Below, in pieces: positions 9,984-24,900 of a stretch of 64,000 nucleotides of DNA (its first letter is position 1; each line of letters begins with the position of its first letter). Below the pieces are notes generated by a model. That model made no database searches. It had not been told where the DNA came from and worked only from the letters and a program-made list of their open reading frames with translations. The DNA is from Trichobilharzia szidati (taxonomy: Eukaryota > Platyhelminthes > Trematoda > Strigeidida > Schistosomatidae): NCBI GenBank assembly GCA_944472155.2, contig OX235279.1, forward strand, positions 47,403,564-47,467,563, read 5' to 3'. A program made the position numbers and the translations under genes.

Positions 9984-12900
9984 GTAAGCGGCCAAGACGT
10001 TTAATTATAGTCCTAGGAAGCACAAAGAGCTGCGAAAGCTGCTTCTAAGAGTGTTGAAAAACCAAAAGTCAAACAAAATGCTAATGCTTGTGAGCTTGGA
10101 CCACATAGTGGGAAAGAAAGTACTGGTTAATAACTCGTAAACTATTAAATATTAGGTGAACTAAAGGTCAAGTGTGCAGACGTCACAGCCAAGTCTGAAA
10201 AAAAGCCTGAAGTCACAGGTACAAAAGCACTATGCGAGGAAAAAAGTATGATCAGTACAATGCTCACTTATTTTCGAATTTAGAGCATAACACTTGTTTC
10301 GATTACTCAGGTAGAAAAATTGCTGAACTCCCGACATCAAGAACTCAAGAATCTTGCCGGGTTCATCTCTTTAAGCATCTTGACCAACCAGATAAGCGTA
10401 TAGATGTCATCGGCCACATTGGGTATGTAAGTCCACTTATTCGCTAGCCTTCATAATTAAATATCTATGAGTAAAACGCACATATTTTATACAAAACGGT
10501 TAACTAGGATTTAAAGTAAGCAATATGTACTAGTGTTTGCATCCTTCGGGAATACGTGCTTAGAATTCGATCCCGAATGCTACTTTTACTGCATTGTTAG
10601 GAATTCTCCGTAAGGTTTCCGAGGTCCCTTCCTTGTATGGAATTACTATTAATGATTTAAATTCCCTATTGTTGTTGTCATCATTCAGTGCATGTTTGAC
10701 AAATATGTCGTCATTAATATTATTACCACTACCGTTATTATTATTTTATTTTTACATTTTCCTACTTACTTCCTGATTAATTCATCAGAGTGATTGTTAA
10801 GTTGTAAAGTTTGTCGTATATGTCTTACTTCCTGTCTTAGATTTTCCTTAGTACTATTTAGTTTTCTACTGACAAGGTGGGATGATCCGAAATCCAATTA
10901 TCGGTTTCAATGTGTGGGTTTCCTGTAAACACTAGTGTTTAACTTCCCATCTTCTTCCCTTTTTACGCTACAATCTAACATTGGAAGCTTCCCTTCCTGA
11001 TTTTCCAATTCATAAGTGAATTGAATTGCCTCCACCTTTGAGTCAATGTGTTCGAAAAATCTATCTGTATCCTGTGTTCTCAGTACAGTGAATGTCATCT
11101 ACATACCTCCACCATACTTTTGGGGCGTGGCTGAATGTTTCAATCTCTGAGTTTCCTCACTTATCCATGAATATATCTGTCACAGTCGGGGATATTGGTG
11201 ACCCCATGACGACTCCCTCAGTTAGTTTGTATATTTTCCCTTGGAATTTAAATACTTTGGAAGTCAGGCATATCAAAAAAGTCAGCACTTTTGTTCAAAA
11301 TCATTCGGTGTTTGTGACTTAAAAATGTCAGGGAGCGAGAACCACAGCCATATTGAGAACACAACATGTATGTCCCATTTCTTAGTTCACCAACTGTTGT
11401 CGCGATAAAACTAGATATCAAGACCAAACAGTTGTATTTTTGTCTACATTTCACACAAGTATGTCAGTTTCGCTTACAATACTTAGAGTTGGACATGAAG
11501 AAAAGAACGGAATTACACTGCAACCAGCGAACGTCACCGTTAGAGGAGAATTAGTATTAATTATTCGTATACTTCTATCATTACATAATAATAAGTAATA
11601 AGACCTTCAAAACTCTGGAGTTCGTGTGCATCTCTCACTGGAGATCAATATTTCAACTTTTTTCTAGGCCGAACATAGATTCAGAATTAGGTTCACTACC
11701 AAACGCTGACCATTACCATTTCTCTGTAGAGTAGAAGTGGTGAGCGTATTCGTTATGAAATAAGCATCCTGAGAAAACTAAATGAGCTTTAGACCAGGAA
11801 GAGGATGTATTGATTATTTCTTCAACCCTAATTGACTTTAGCGACTAAAGGATTGACTTGTTACCATGATATCTCGTCAATTCCGAGTATGTGAATGATA
11901 TTCTCCTCTGAAGTGGAGACGCTGATAGACTGCGGAGTCTGTTGAACACGTTGACTGGAAATCTTGGAGTGTCTGGTGTGCTGCTCCTCCTGCCAGATGT
12001 AAAATAAAGCTTCGGGACCAGACTGTACCGACTCCTAGCCTAAAGATAGGAATCAAATAGATACGGCGTGTTGACCACTTATTCGGGGAGTCGCACCAAC
12101 CCCAACGGGTTGATAGCCGACGAAATTTCAACACGGCTCGTTTGACATATGCCAACACTCCCCCTTTCTGACGTAGATGTGAGATCCGGGTGTCGACCAA
12201 AGGACACCTATACTGCTCAGCAGTTTAATCCGTCATCCTTTATGTCTGTAAGACGTGGTCATTGAAAGCGGAAGACATGAGAAGCCCGGTTAGTTGTCCT
12301 TGATCATATGTGCCTGCGTTCTATCTCCCGTGCTAGGTGGTATAATGTTTTGAACAATAGAGTTGTAGTGTTATCTAAGGAGGGTGAGTAAATCGATAAG
12401 GTTGTGAAGGGAAATCGATTGAGATAGCTATGATACACATGTCGTGCAACCGCCTTCCTTTATATAGGATAATGTTTTGGAAAGTTAGGGATGGTCAAAC
12501 TGAAATATGTCCCTAGCCCAAGAAATCTTTGACAGTTCGAGCCACGTAGGGAAGTATAGCTTCTCTGGTTTGAGTTTTCCGGTTGCTAAGATCCAGTGTC
12601 TGGAGACTATTGTACATGTCGGTCAAAATTGTTCTCAATACACAGACGCATGCACTCTTTAGAGACTTCCCATATCCACTGAGTCGTCATATTTTTTCAT
12701 GTTACTTTTCCTTCTCCCATGCATGGAATGTGGCAACTTGAACTGATTCGCTTCTGTCCTAAGTTCTTTGTTGAAACTCAGTGGGTCAAGCATCCTGAAA
12801 GTAAGTTTAGGTAACTATTATTTTGATACGTTCCAAATCAAATGGGACCAGATTGCTAGACTTGTATCCAACTACTTGTAAATCAAAATAAATCAATAAA

Positions 12901-15900
12901 AAATAAATCAAATTTATTGTTTAATTTTATCTGAGACATTTGAAGCAGTTAAAATAACAAAAGCAGCGTAAAAAAGTATTAAAAATATTGACCCTCCAGA
13001 TCATGCGATACAACTATATTTATGTACAGTTTGCAAATATTGATCTTCTCCTTTTATCATCCTTTTTTCTTCAGTCTAGGCAGTCATTCCCCCGTCCATC
13101 CTTCCTTTCTCGCTCTGGGTGTTGATTTTGACGAGGGACGAATACGGGGATCCAACGAAAGATGTTTGGCGTTTTTATCATCTTGTGAAGAACTCGTGCG
13201 TTCATTTACTTTGAGGTCACGTGACGAGAAAATGAGTAATCACATTGGTACAAATGAAACTCTCTTTTGCCGGAATTTCGGACCAGTCCTCCAGACTCAT
13301 GTAAACTTTCTCAAACTCTGTCGTCCACTCTCCGTTACAATATATAATGCTTATCAGTACTTAAAGCAGACGCTCACTCGTTTAGATTCTGTAGAAGACT
13401 GGGAAGAGGTATGTTTGTGGTAAGAAAAGAAACATTTTAATGGTTCTGTTACTAGGGTTCTCTTCAGATTCTTAAAACATAAAATGACTATTACTAAGTA
13501 AATTCCCATATGTTTTGTCTATTTCTGAATTCTATGATGTTACATCAGTACACCCCCGAATTAATTTGTTTTTGTGAATTCAACGAAGTTGCAGGGTATT
13601 TTCGTCTACTTAATTATAATTACATTACTTTGAAAGATTGAGATTTATTAATACAGCTAACAAGATCGTTCTATTATTGTCATACTCCCTTCACGCAACT
13701 CTCAAGCTTTGAGGCTTTAGTAGTGATGCAGTGTCTTCTCATTCATGGATAAATCTTCCTCCTTTTGCTAAGGATTTGTGTGGAGTGGCACAATGCTATA
13801 AGTCTTATCTCATTTTTCTATGTTTGTCTTGAGGGTTTCGTAAATTACGTGGTAGAGCGCCGGAGTAGTAAATTGGAAGCCATTGGTTCGAAATACAGAA
13901 AAATAAACTTGACTTTAGTTAATATACCTTTGTAATACTGTTGTTTACATGCATTCAAGGAGTTTGTATTGCGACTTCGCAAACCTCAAGAAATGAATGT
14001 TGTTTCCCGATAAAAAATTACTACCGAGAATACGCATTATCAGAAGGGAAATGACGTAAATCCGTGATAAACGCAAAGAAAGTCTACTGGAATACTGAAG
14101 AAGGATGCCGTTCGAAAATTTCAAAATTATTGGAAGTATTCTAGACCATCAATAGTAATACTAAATTTCCTAACAAACACCTGTTGTCTCCGAAACCTCT
14201 TTCTTCACCGATCGCACTCACCATTCATCATCTACACATTAAGTGAGAGATATCATAGTGAGAACTATAGAATCTCCTTTTGTGAAGTACGCCAAAACTC
14301 GTAGAAAACAGAAGGCAAGTGAAGATATATAATACTACAATTACAATAGAAATAAAGTATAAATGCGTCTGCACGAAAACGACCTGTTTTGGTTATATTG
14401 TAACAGCAGAAGGCAAGATACCGAAGCCAAGGTATATTTTCAATTGATCAAACTGCTGTTTACATATATACAGTTTATATTCGTTAACCAATCACTGAGC
14501 GTATGATTTTGGCTTACATTGTACGACGTGAAATAGAATGTTCAAATACATATACAGTATTCTGTTGCTACTGCTGTATTAAACTGTGGGAATATGTGAG
14601 AATAATGTTCCGCTGGAACACTTTGTTTGTATGACACCACCACAGTATAACCTATGAAACCCAGACAAGTAGTTGCTGACCTCATCAGTTGTTACCATCC
14701 ACATTTTAGACTGGTTACCCTTCACTTTTTCCCAGTTTAAGCCCACCCCCACTAACGTGGCACTCTGAAATTAATGGGCATGGATGACACATCTCCTGGT
14801 CACTTCAACTGATAGGATTCTAGAGATCTGATGGCCAACATACTTGTCCTTTTGTGGACTTCGCGCCACATCTGCATTGCACGTGTAGAGACTGTATCTA
14901 ACATGGACAATGCATTTGTGTTCAAGTAGTTGGAGTTTTGCAGAATGCATGCTTTTTGGTCCTCAGTGGGGCATCTCACCTTTGCTATAACTGGAACACT
15001 GATTCCAACTAGACCATCAACCCAAAGAAACTAATGCGACATGTCAGGTGAGCAAAGTAGTTAACTGTCTTACATGTTTCACATCACAGTATGCGAAAGT
15101 ATCCTGACGTTAAGAGTTTGTACCCGATGAATCTAATGCTCTTCATTTTTATTCTGCCTGTAAGTTTCATTATTATATATCGATTTCTTTTTCTTTATTC
15201 GTAGTGTCAAATGAGTTTTTTGTCCGCTATTGATGAATTTAGACGTAGTTCCATCTTTCTGGCAGGCGAAGAAATTGTAGACCGTACAGTCAGCTTGATT
15301 CGCTCTGGTGAATGCGTTTGTACATTTGGATATTCATCTCTAGTGGCCCAAGTCTTGGAAAATGCATGGAAGTCATCATATAACCCATCTATCAACCAAG
15401 CTGATGTAAATGGTTTATTGGCAAACAAAATGAAAACGTGTCATGTAGATGGTAAGCCAGATCTGAAAAGTAAAACCACAAACAGAGTATTCAGTGTTTT
15501 GGTTGTTGATTCCCGTCCCAAATTTGAAGGGAGACGAATGCTAAACAGATTGTCTAAGGCAGGCATACCCTGCGAGTACACACACATTGGCGCATTACCT
15601 AGTGTCGCTAACAAGGTATGAACAAATTATTGTTTAACCTATTTCAATAATGATATTTTACTAAAGTTATTGTTAATTTTATATAAATTTAATGTATATA
15701 TGTGCAAACTTATTTTGTTAGTGAAGTAAGTTCAAGTATTGTAATTGCATGAGTCTTAAAAATAGGACAATCAGGTTAAATCCACATCGAATAAGTTTCA
15801 CAGTTGGCACTAAAGTACTTCAAAGTCCTGTTCCAACCCAGTTAAAGTGAAATAAAATATATAGAAAGGCGAGCTGTGAATAAGTGGTAGGCACTGGTCA

Positions 15901-18900
15901 TCTCACCTCTCTTTCTTGGGGACATTGTCTGCTATGAGATAGTTTCAACATCCACCATCGCTTTCGTTTCCATTGTAAATAGTTTTTCAGTGTTTTTTAA
16001 TATCGACCTCTTCTCAATATCAAGGTTTGTGGATAGATTCTTTTTCATTCAATAGCTAAACTACTTTCACTTATGCTTTTATCTAGTTTTCTCCTTCCTC
16101 TATTACTTTAAATGAAGTAAAGCTACTGAAATATGCTGACAATTCTCCTATAAACGACTTCCGATTGGCGGTTTGTGGACTCTACTCTTCCTTTTAACAT
16201 ACTTTCATGCGACTACGCTCTCAAAGCCTCCGTTAGGTCAGTTCTCATCCGCGCATTCACACGGTTAGTGGTTCACCGGGCCGGTGTTATTACTTGGTTC
16301 ACCTAAGTGTTCGGGAAGACTTATGCGAAACCACTGGTACATTATCATTTTGTTTATTTAAAACAGTACCTGGTACAATATGGCACCAAAAATATGCGTG
16401 ACAGAATAATAATAAAACAACATATGCGAAAAGTGATAGAGAATGAATAAAGAACTTTATCTGGGAAGAAAGCATTTATATTTGACAAGGCCAAACAGCA
16501 TTAATCAAATTATTGTCAAAAAAAGGGAGAAGGAAATTGCAGTACGTTCACCCATTGATTGCGGTTCTTCGTCATATCCGATAACGTTTCAAGCTATCTC
16601 TCGGACCCCAACCAGGGAGTCGTGACGCAGTAACTGATGCCAACCTACCAAAAATTCCCTTCATCCAACGACGCCACGTTATGAACCGACCACCTCTCCC
16701 AGGGATAGCAAACAGAGACCGGTATGGAAGCCTCTGTAGTGACATTCGTAGCACATGTCCAATTCACTGGAGCCACTGTCTCCAGATGACAGCACCCAAT
16801 GAATGGTGATTTCCACTGTGTCCAAACACGCCGCCGGACCTCAAAATTACTCACACGATAATGCCATCGAACACAAGCGATTCTATGGAGACAGCAATGA
16901 TTGAATACACAGAGTCGCCGTACATCCTCTGCTCGGAGAGGTCAGGTTTCGTAGGCGTGGAACAAGACAGCGCACCCCGAAGCATTGTAAACCCGACCTT
17001 TGACAGACAGGCTGACGGTATCAGAGGTGGCTCAAGTTGACATGTGTCACCCTAGCTTTAATGATTAGATTGGAAGTCTCGTCTTTCATACCTCCGCCAG
17101 CACTTACGCAACTACTCAGCTACACGGACTTATCGACAACTTCAAGCGGTTCACCTGCAAGAGTGATTACAGGCACAAACAGGCTCCTGCCAATCGTGTA
17201 ACAGCACCTTGCCTTTAGACGGCCTAAAGCATATACCATACAGATACTGATCGCCAACCGATTAAGCTCGATTTGGGCACCCTGTATGCTATCGCTTAGT
17301 TAGACGATATCGTCTGCATACCGGAGGTCGAAAAGTTTTTCTCCAGGTAGCAGATCCACACCACCACAACGCATGCCCTTCAGAGCTGAATCCAGAATTC
17401 ATAGATGGCAAAGTTAAAGAGAAATGGAGAGATTAGGCAACCCTGTCTAACCTGTATAGGGCTTTAGGGATGTTAACAAACCTCTCTCTCTCCAATAGAT
17501 AGTTCCAGAAAACAGTTCTATTCAGCGAATCGAAGGCAGCCCTAATAACAAGAAACACAACGATTGTTGGCCTGCAATACGCGTGACTTTGTCCCAACAA
17601 CTGACGAAGGGTGAACGCGTGATAAATGCGTCTATAGCCTGAACGAAACACAGCCTGCTCCTCGCGAATCATTTCCTCACGTGTTTTGCACAGCCTGCGA
17701 AGCAAGACAGTAGCCAATATTCTAGTAGTAAACCGATGCCCTCATGGTTGTCTCAAGTGTTACGTCGACTCTTTTTAAAGATGGGGACGATGATGACTTC
17801 ATTCCACATTGATGGCACATCCTCGGTTTCCCATCCTTTCATGAACAAAACGATCAAAGCCATGACGAGAATCTCGCCACCATCTTTATAAAGAGGAGGG
17901 GGTAGATTGTCTGGGCCAGGTGTCTTATGATGCTTCAACACTTGGAGTTTCTTTCGGACCTCCACTTCGATTAGTGGGTCGGTATTTACCGACTGAAGAG
18001 CGCTGTAGCTGATAACGGTGGATACTAGCGCCAGTGCTCTGCCTAGCATTCCAGGTGTCTTTTCAGGCTGGTAACTGACGTGCCATCTACCTCGCAGACT
18101 GTCTCACTGACGCCCTGTTTCGTGCTGCCGGTGGCTTGGATGAGCTGGAACGGCTTCTGACTATTGTCAGATGCAGCTGTCGACTCCATCTCACACGCAC
18201 TCTCTGATCACCAGGCTTTGCGGTCCTTACGTAAACACTTTAATCTTGCGCGTAGGCGCCTTTCGCTTGTCATACTCGCTACCTGCCAGGATGAACCGGC
18301 TTTCATCCAGGAGTTGCAAAGAACTCACTGAAACCCAGTGGTTTTAAGCGGCAAGCGACTTTACTTGCCGTTTGCGTAGCGCCCAGTCAGTATTCATCTA
18401 TACTGCTTAGAAAGTTGATAGCAAGCTTTGATTGTAACTTAGCCTAGTATCTCAAAGAGGTAGCAGGTGCTACCAGTTCGCTCACATCAACATGTAGATG
18501 ACACTGTTTATGAGCCCCACCAAATCTCAAGACGAGCCTGGCAAACGATTAAGCATGATCGGAGTTCAGGCATGTGCTCCAAAAGAATCGGCAATCCTGC
18601 AGACATCCTCGTCATCGGACACTGACGGCAGTATGATCAATCTGAGTCCAGGCTTGATTAGAGAAGGGAGAGAAGTGTTACGGCGTTGGCTGTGCCGGAA
18701 GTTGGTACTGGCTAAAAACAGGTTGGAATCTGCGCAAAGCTGCAGAAAACGGTCCCCATTATCTAACCTGCGACCACGTAAACCCCACTGACCACCTAGA
18801 CGATTCTCCTCTAAGCCCAACCTGTGCATTCAAGTCCCCAGCCAGCACTGGTATATCTCTCCGACGCGCCTGTTTCAACAGATCGCTCAGCTGGTAGTAG

Positions 18901-21900
18901 AACTCATCCTTAATTGCATCCGGGCTGCAATGCGTCGGTGGATTGACAGAGACAACAAGTAGGCACCGTTTATCTGGCCTACCCCACCTTAGTTTCGTAT
19001 AAACTTCCAGTTACATAGCACACATATATGACTGTTGATGGGGATCCAGTCGAATCATGCAGCTTCGGCTCTTGCGCTTAATAAGACGCCGACACCATCT
19101 ACGCCGGATGCCGACCCAACAGGGTCCGCGGATAAGCGCAGGTGGTACATACTATTCAAACTTTCAGATGGAGAAAGTATTCGAAGCACTTCACTGAGAT
19201 GTTGATTACGGGTCTCCGAAATGCAGCAGATATCGATAGCGAGGCTTGCCACTGTTCTTACCAATCCTGTCTGTTGTCCAATTCGCATCAGTGTACAAAC
19301 ACTGTTGGTAGCAAGCTTGAACGCGACATGCGGTTTCAGGATATATGTGTTAGATATCGCAATGGGGACCACCATTTTGAAGACTACTCACCTACATCTC
19401 GAAATGGCACAGATAGGCTGAGAGTTCAGACAAAAGTGAGAGGCTGATGAAAGTGAAGACACCAAGGATAGTAAAAATAAAACAAGATTCTATGTATAAA
19501 AGTTGGGTTAAAAAGAAACGCGTTGCCAAAAATATCATCACTGTTCGTCAGCGCGTAATTAATTCTCCTCATTATTTGTTCTTTCATTGTTAGTGCGAGA
19601 GCTAGGATACTGCCAGAGCATCCAGACCGAAGAAGATGGTTGTCTTTAGGGATCACTCCACCTAGCTTTTGACCTGGAATCTCATCCACAAGGCAGCGTC
19701 AGGAGCTACTTTCCTATGGTTGCCGGTGACTAATACAGGTTCGTACGCCACTCGATCTGTCTGGATTCTGGAGCCCATGTATCCCACTGTAACTGCTATC
19801 CAGACAACCTTCCTGGCATGGTAGGACCTATAGGAACATGAATCCTGGTCAGTGTAGCTTGTTGGGTCACTACGGTGTTCACGACTGACCACTACGACAA
19901 GGTAGCAGTTTTCAGCCGCGACTGGCACACTTAGCCTCCAAGACAAAAAAATAGCAAGTGAGATATAAGCCTATTTCGATCACCGACAACCATGGAAGCA
20001 GAGCTCCCTGCACTGATGTCTCGAAGACCCGACTTCATTTCAAAGGCTTGGAGAGTGTACTCATTACATAAAAACCAGTTTCAGTATGGACGTCTGTACA
20101 TTATCTCGGTCCCTGCACGAAATGTAGAATGCTAATTCAATAGAAAATTAATTTCAACCCTAAGTTCCCGCAACTTGTATTTAAATGCTCGGTTTGTTAT
20201 CACTTTGTTTTTATGGTGAACCGTCTTTGATTCTTTTTAGTTCTCTGCCTTTTTTATCTTTGCTGTCACCACCAGCTCCCCTTCATTGCTGACGGCTTGA
20301 TGTGTATCTCCACAGATTTTAGTCGCGAAATAGTTCTGGTCAGGAAGCTGACTTTCAGTGTGTGATGTATAACATCGCTACACTGGCACCTATTATCTTG
20401 TTGAAGCTTACCTCTGAAAGAAAGGCTACTGTCCTCTATTGTTTCCACAACAGACTAAGCTCGCGATTACGCTTCAAACATGTAATGCTATGACATTCTA
20501 ATGACTGCTTGACTTTTTTTTCTGTAAATACCCTTTTAATTTATTCATGTTGGGCTTAACTGACATCGATTTGTGACTTTTTTCTGCATGAATTAAGATT
20601 TAATAGTACTGGTGTTTAAATCACAAAATGGTCAGTGTGCAAACAAAGTAATTTAGGAGGAGCAACACTATTGAATCGACACTTTTGTAACAACAACTGA
20701 TAGTCATATATATGTATGCCTACATCAATTTGATGTCAGTGGTCGACGGGTTATAAGATATGATTATCTAAGCTGAGGTTCAGAAATTGTCACGTAAGTG
20801 ATTTTCTGTCCTGTTTCTCTGCAGTTTTACACATTAAAGTTGTCTACTACGAACATCACATTCCTGTTGCTTAAATATTTGAAAATTAATGTTTTCAAGC
20901 TTGGAGAGTAGCTACTAGTGCACTTAGCGAGATCACACAAGGAACAGTTTAGGAAATATCTGAATTATATTCAAATGTATTCGTATTACTTTAATCATCG
21001 TTTTCGTTGTGATTACTTTGTATTAGGAAGTCAGTATTTTAGTCAGTCGGTTTTCGACATAGAACTTTGCACATATGTGCGCCAGTTCAAGTCGCCACAC
21101 TTCACTCAGCACACAAAGCAAGAGAAGAAAGTAGGAGAAATGCATAATAGAGAGGCAGTAAACAGAGGTGTGAGACAAAGGAATAGTAATAACGAATAAC
21201 AAAACAGTTTGATTGGAAATCATAAGTCACAAGGAGTGGATGCATCTGTGCCACTGAGAACGATTTTGAGCTATGTCACCAATTGTTTCCAACCATTGGT
21301 TTTTACCGTCCCGAGGACCCCAACCAGCCAGGAAGTCTACACCTTCCTACGTGGCTTAGACTAACTGTTGTAGATTTCATTGACTGGTGCCCTGTTTTGG
21401 TTTGACCGCCGCTAGCTCTTTTCTAGCCTGACCCTATATCAGCTAACATTGCCTGTCGAGGAAGGCGATGACTAGACAGGCATGTGTAACACATGTCCTA
21501 ACCATCTCAGTCTATGTAACTTCACAGCCTCGTCTACTGATTTCCCCTCTTTACCTAGCACTCGACGCCTAACCTCAATATTACTCACCTTATCATACCA
21601 CTTCACGCGGGAGATAGAACGAAGACAGCTAATCTTTTCATGTCTTCCGCTTTCAATGGCCAGGTCTCACAGTCATAAAGGAGTAAGTAATTAAAAACCT
21701 ATAAGTAGATTATTGCAGACGTGAGGTAGAACAAGTAAAGAACCCAATCATAAGACGGTTACAAAATATCATATATATTATGTATGTCAGTGTAACCTCG
21801 ATTGAAAGCAGGCTCACGATCTGTCCAGTCTCTCACTACTAACTTGAAGCGTATATGAAAACGCTGGTATTTTGGTCGGTATTTGAAGACTGTATTAGAC

Positions 21901-24900
21901 GTTTTCTATAAAATCATTCGCAGCGGTTAACGTTCACTTTGTATTTAAATAGTGAAAAAAAGTTTTGGTTGTCGTGCTTTAATTTCACTACTCATCTTTA
22001 TTTTGGTTTTTTACTGTTGATGATAGATAGTATTGCCTATTATCTTGTGTTGGCTAGACTAAAGTATAGCGACCCAAGCGTACGACCAACCAAATTACTT
22101 TGAACAAATAATCACATGACTTGCAGAGTAAAATGGCGTTATTTGAACAGAAATTCTTATAGAAAACAAATTAAGTAATGCAAAATAGCTATACAGAATA
22201 GCGATGCATAATATCTTTTAGAAATATCTCTCAGTTCGTCATTTGGAGTTCTTAGTGGTTACTTCAAACTAATTAATCTACATGAATTCCTGGAGATGAC
22301 CACACATCATGTCATTTCGTGACCTATTTATTTCTTGAATTCTGTTTGTCAAATGCCTCCAGAATCCTTCTATGGAATTGATGTACATCTCATGTGGATA
22401 TTTGTTCCGGCTATCACAAGACGTTAGGTTATTGATATATTATTAATGCACTTGTACTGCAATCGTGGATTTCATCCATAAATCCTTTCTGCAGAGTTGA
22501 ATCGTATAATCACAATATGCTTGCTTGATTCATATAAGGTCGTTTTTTGGCATCGCTTTACTTTAGTCCAGCTCTCATGTTTTGCTTTTGCTTTCCTCCA
22601 TATTCCTGGGTAGATATGAAATGTTTTGGCTTGAATCAGTGCGTAATCATGGCTACATTCCATATTTTTTACAGCTAGCTATTTTCCCGCCACATCCGAA
22701 TGAACACAACTAGCATTCAAAGTAAACCACTCTGCATCATCGATAATCTCTGTCAACTTAAGATGTTTGCAAATCATTCCATGTTATGCATATGAAATAT
22801 TTGTTGTTGTAATCATATTCTTCTGTTAAAGCTATCGCAGGGATGAAAATTTGATTATGAAGTCTCTAACCATATTTTTGAACTTTAAAATATGAACGAG
22901 TATGACAGGGACCGCAATATGATATAATACCCTAGTATAGTGGTATAGTTGATTTCCTCCTCTAGCCATTGGTTCTAAGCATCCGGGGGACCTCAACCAG
23001 GCAAGCTACACTTCCCCACGTGGTTCAAACCGACAGGTTAAGATTGTTTCAATATTTTGATTTGACCCCTTCCAAAGAAGGCCGACTTGTGCCTTTGCAA
23101 AACCTGGTGCGGAATGATTCTCCTCTCCACTTCAAGCTAAATATTAAATTGCGTTCCACTAGATGCAAAACTCCACCCGGAACAAGATGGGTTCAAGAAA
23201 AGCAAACCATGTGCAAATCGAAGTGCAACGCTACATATCATCATACAATGACAGACAACTCTTTTTGCTCAACTGCATTGTTTTTGAAGACGTCTTTGAT
23301 AGCATTAACTGTGAAGATATTTGGAAAGTACTTCAACACTACGGAGTGTCCCATATTTCTCAAATCAACTTCATTCAACTGTTACATAGTGATGATAGTG
23401 CATGCCGAGTGATTCACTACAGAAAGCTCAGTGAAGTGTTTGAAGTGAAGGGAGTAAAACGTTGCCATCACTATCTCTGATGATCTGATCCTGACTGTGA
23501 TGAATTAGGTTATGCAACAGTCCATACGTGGGAAACGAGAGGATCGGCCCTCGTTGAAACAACAAGAAGACTCTAGAGTATCTGGATTACGCGAATAATG
23601 TATGTCTAATGTCACAGAAAGCCGAAGATATACAAGCAAAAATGAACAAGTTGGCGTAAGAAGCAGTGAAGACAGGTCTTCAAGTGAACATAGAAAAGAC
23701 AAGAGTGACGAAGAAATCCAACCAACAATAACAAGCAGCTAGGAGAAGTTGCCTCTTTCATTTATGTAAGCAGTATCGTTCCAACTGCAGATGAGGATGT
23801 CAGAGCCAATCGGGATAGGAAAAGTAAGGCAGACCTTTGTTACTTTGAAATCAGTGTGGAAATCCACTGAACTCAAAAGATCAGGATCTTCAGAATCGAT
23901 GTCAAGCCAGTGTTTCCACATGGTTCATAGACTTGGTGCGTCACCAAAATTATTGACAATGGACCGCAGAATTTCATGAATAGATATATTCACCGACTCC
24001 ATACTGCAGATCAGATGGCTGGCCATGAAGGGAAGTCAAGAAGGAAATCTGGAAACGAAGCTGCCAAGAACTTTTTACCCGACAAATATGCAAAAAAATT
24101 GAGATGGATGAGAAACACGCTGAGATAGCGATTGAGTAGTATCATGCACTAGACCATCGAGTGGAACCCGTATGGAAAACTACGATCTGGGCGTCCTAGC
24201 GTGATATCGTATGTGAAGGAAAGGAAAGCTTATATGGAATCATGCAGCCAGTTGAAATAGACTTCAGAGAACCGGGTAGAATCGAAGTATGTTGCTGAAG
24301 CCGTATGTTCCATTCGGAGACCAAGGGAATAATAATAATTTTGTTCCAACCTGATTCTATGTTGGCTGACGATATTCGAAGAGGAAGGTAATGGCTCGGT
24401 CTGCGTAACACATCCTGGCCATCTCTATCGACTCAGCTTCATAACACCAGTAACTGCCTTTCCATTACTACCTAACACTACGCCAACCCTCAGTATTATT
24501 CACCATACTATGCCACTTAACATGAGACGCAAGGTGAACACATGTGGCCAAAGATATCTAGGCTATTCGTGTCTTCCACTTGCAAGAGCTGTTTCACAGT
24601 CATGAAGATTGAAAAGGCGGCTGATAGCTTAGTTGTTATGTAATACTCAGCTTTATAACTAGTTCATTTTAATTGCTTATTAGCTTCTTTAAACCTCCAT
24701 GTTTCAATAATTTTTTTTCACTTTAGATATCACTGGTTATCGTGGGTGCCCACGCACTTCTTAGCAATGGTTATGTGCTTGGACGTATGGGAACTGCTCA
24801 AGTGGCTAATATTGCTGCTTCTATTTCGCATGCTCCAACAATGGTTTGTGCTGAAACCTACAAATTTTGGGAACGGGCTCATTCGGATGCATTTGAATAC

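Larger units (their letters stand above)
16540..19940 (-). mobile_element. LINE family A copy, near full length, decayed, in intron 6
   Basis: Read on the minus strand: a 5' region (19940-19660) shared with the copy at 29470; an APE-type endonuclease (19375-18566) with CCISETR and the NGDRFLQLC segment; reverse transcriptase (18049-17433) with KTPGPDNLPP, then an AVFRSGY region and AAFDSLN; and a C-terminal region (16940-16560) with an IGHVLRM motif and ending GWGPRD. Frames are broken by stops and shifts. The copy is antisense to the host gene and is the largest single insertion in the 9.1-kb intron. Confidence 0.85.

Noticed and set aside
13022..13074. Upstream extension of the eIF2B delta exon 5 frame
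   Set aside because: It is pyrimidine-rich intron sequence ending in the AG acceptor, and including it breaks phase with exon 4.
23475..23490. CTGATGA-like string as a hammerhead core
   Set aside because: No GAAA or stem partner nearby; it lies within the LINE B copy.
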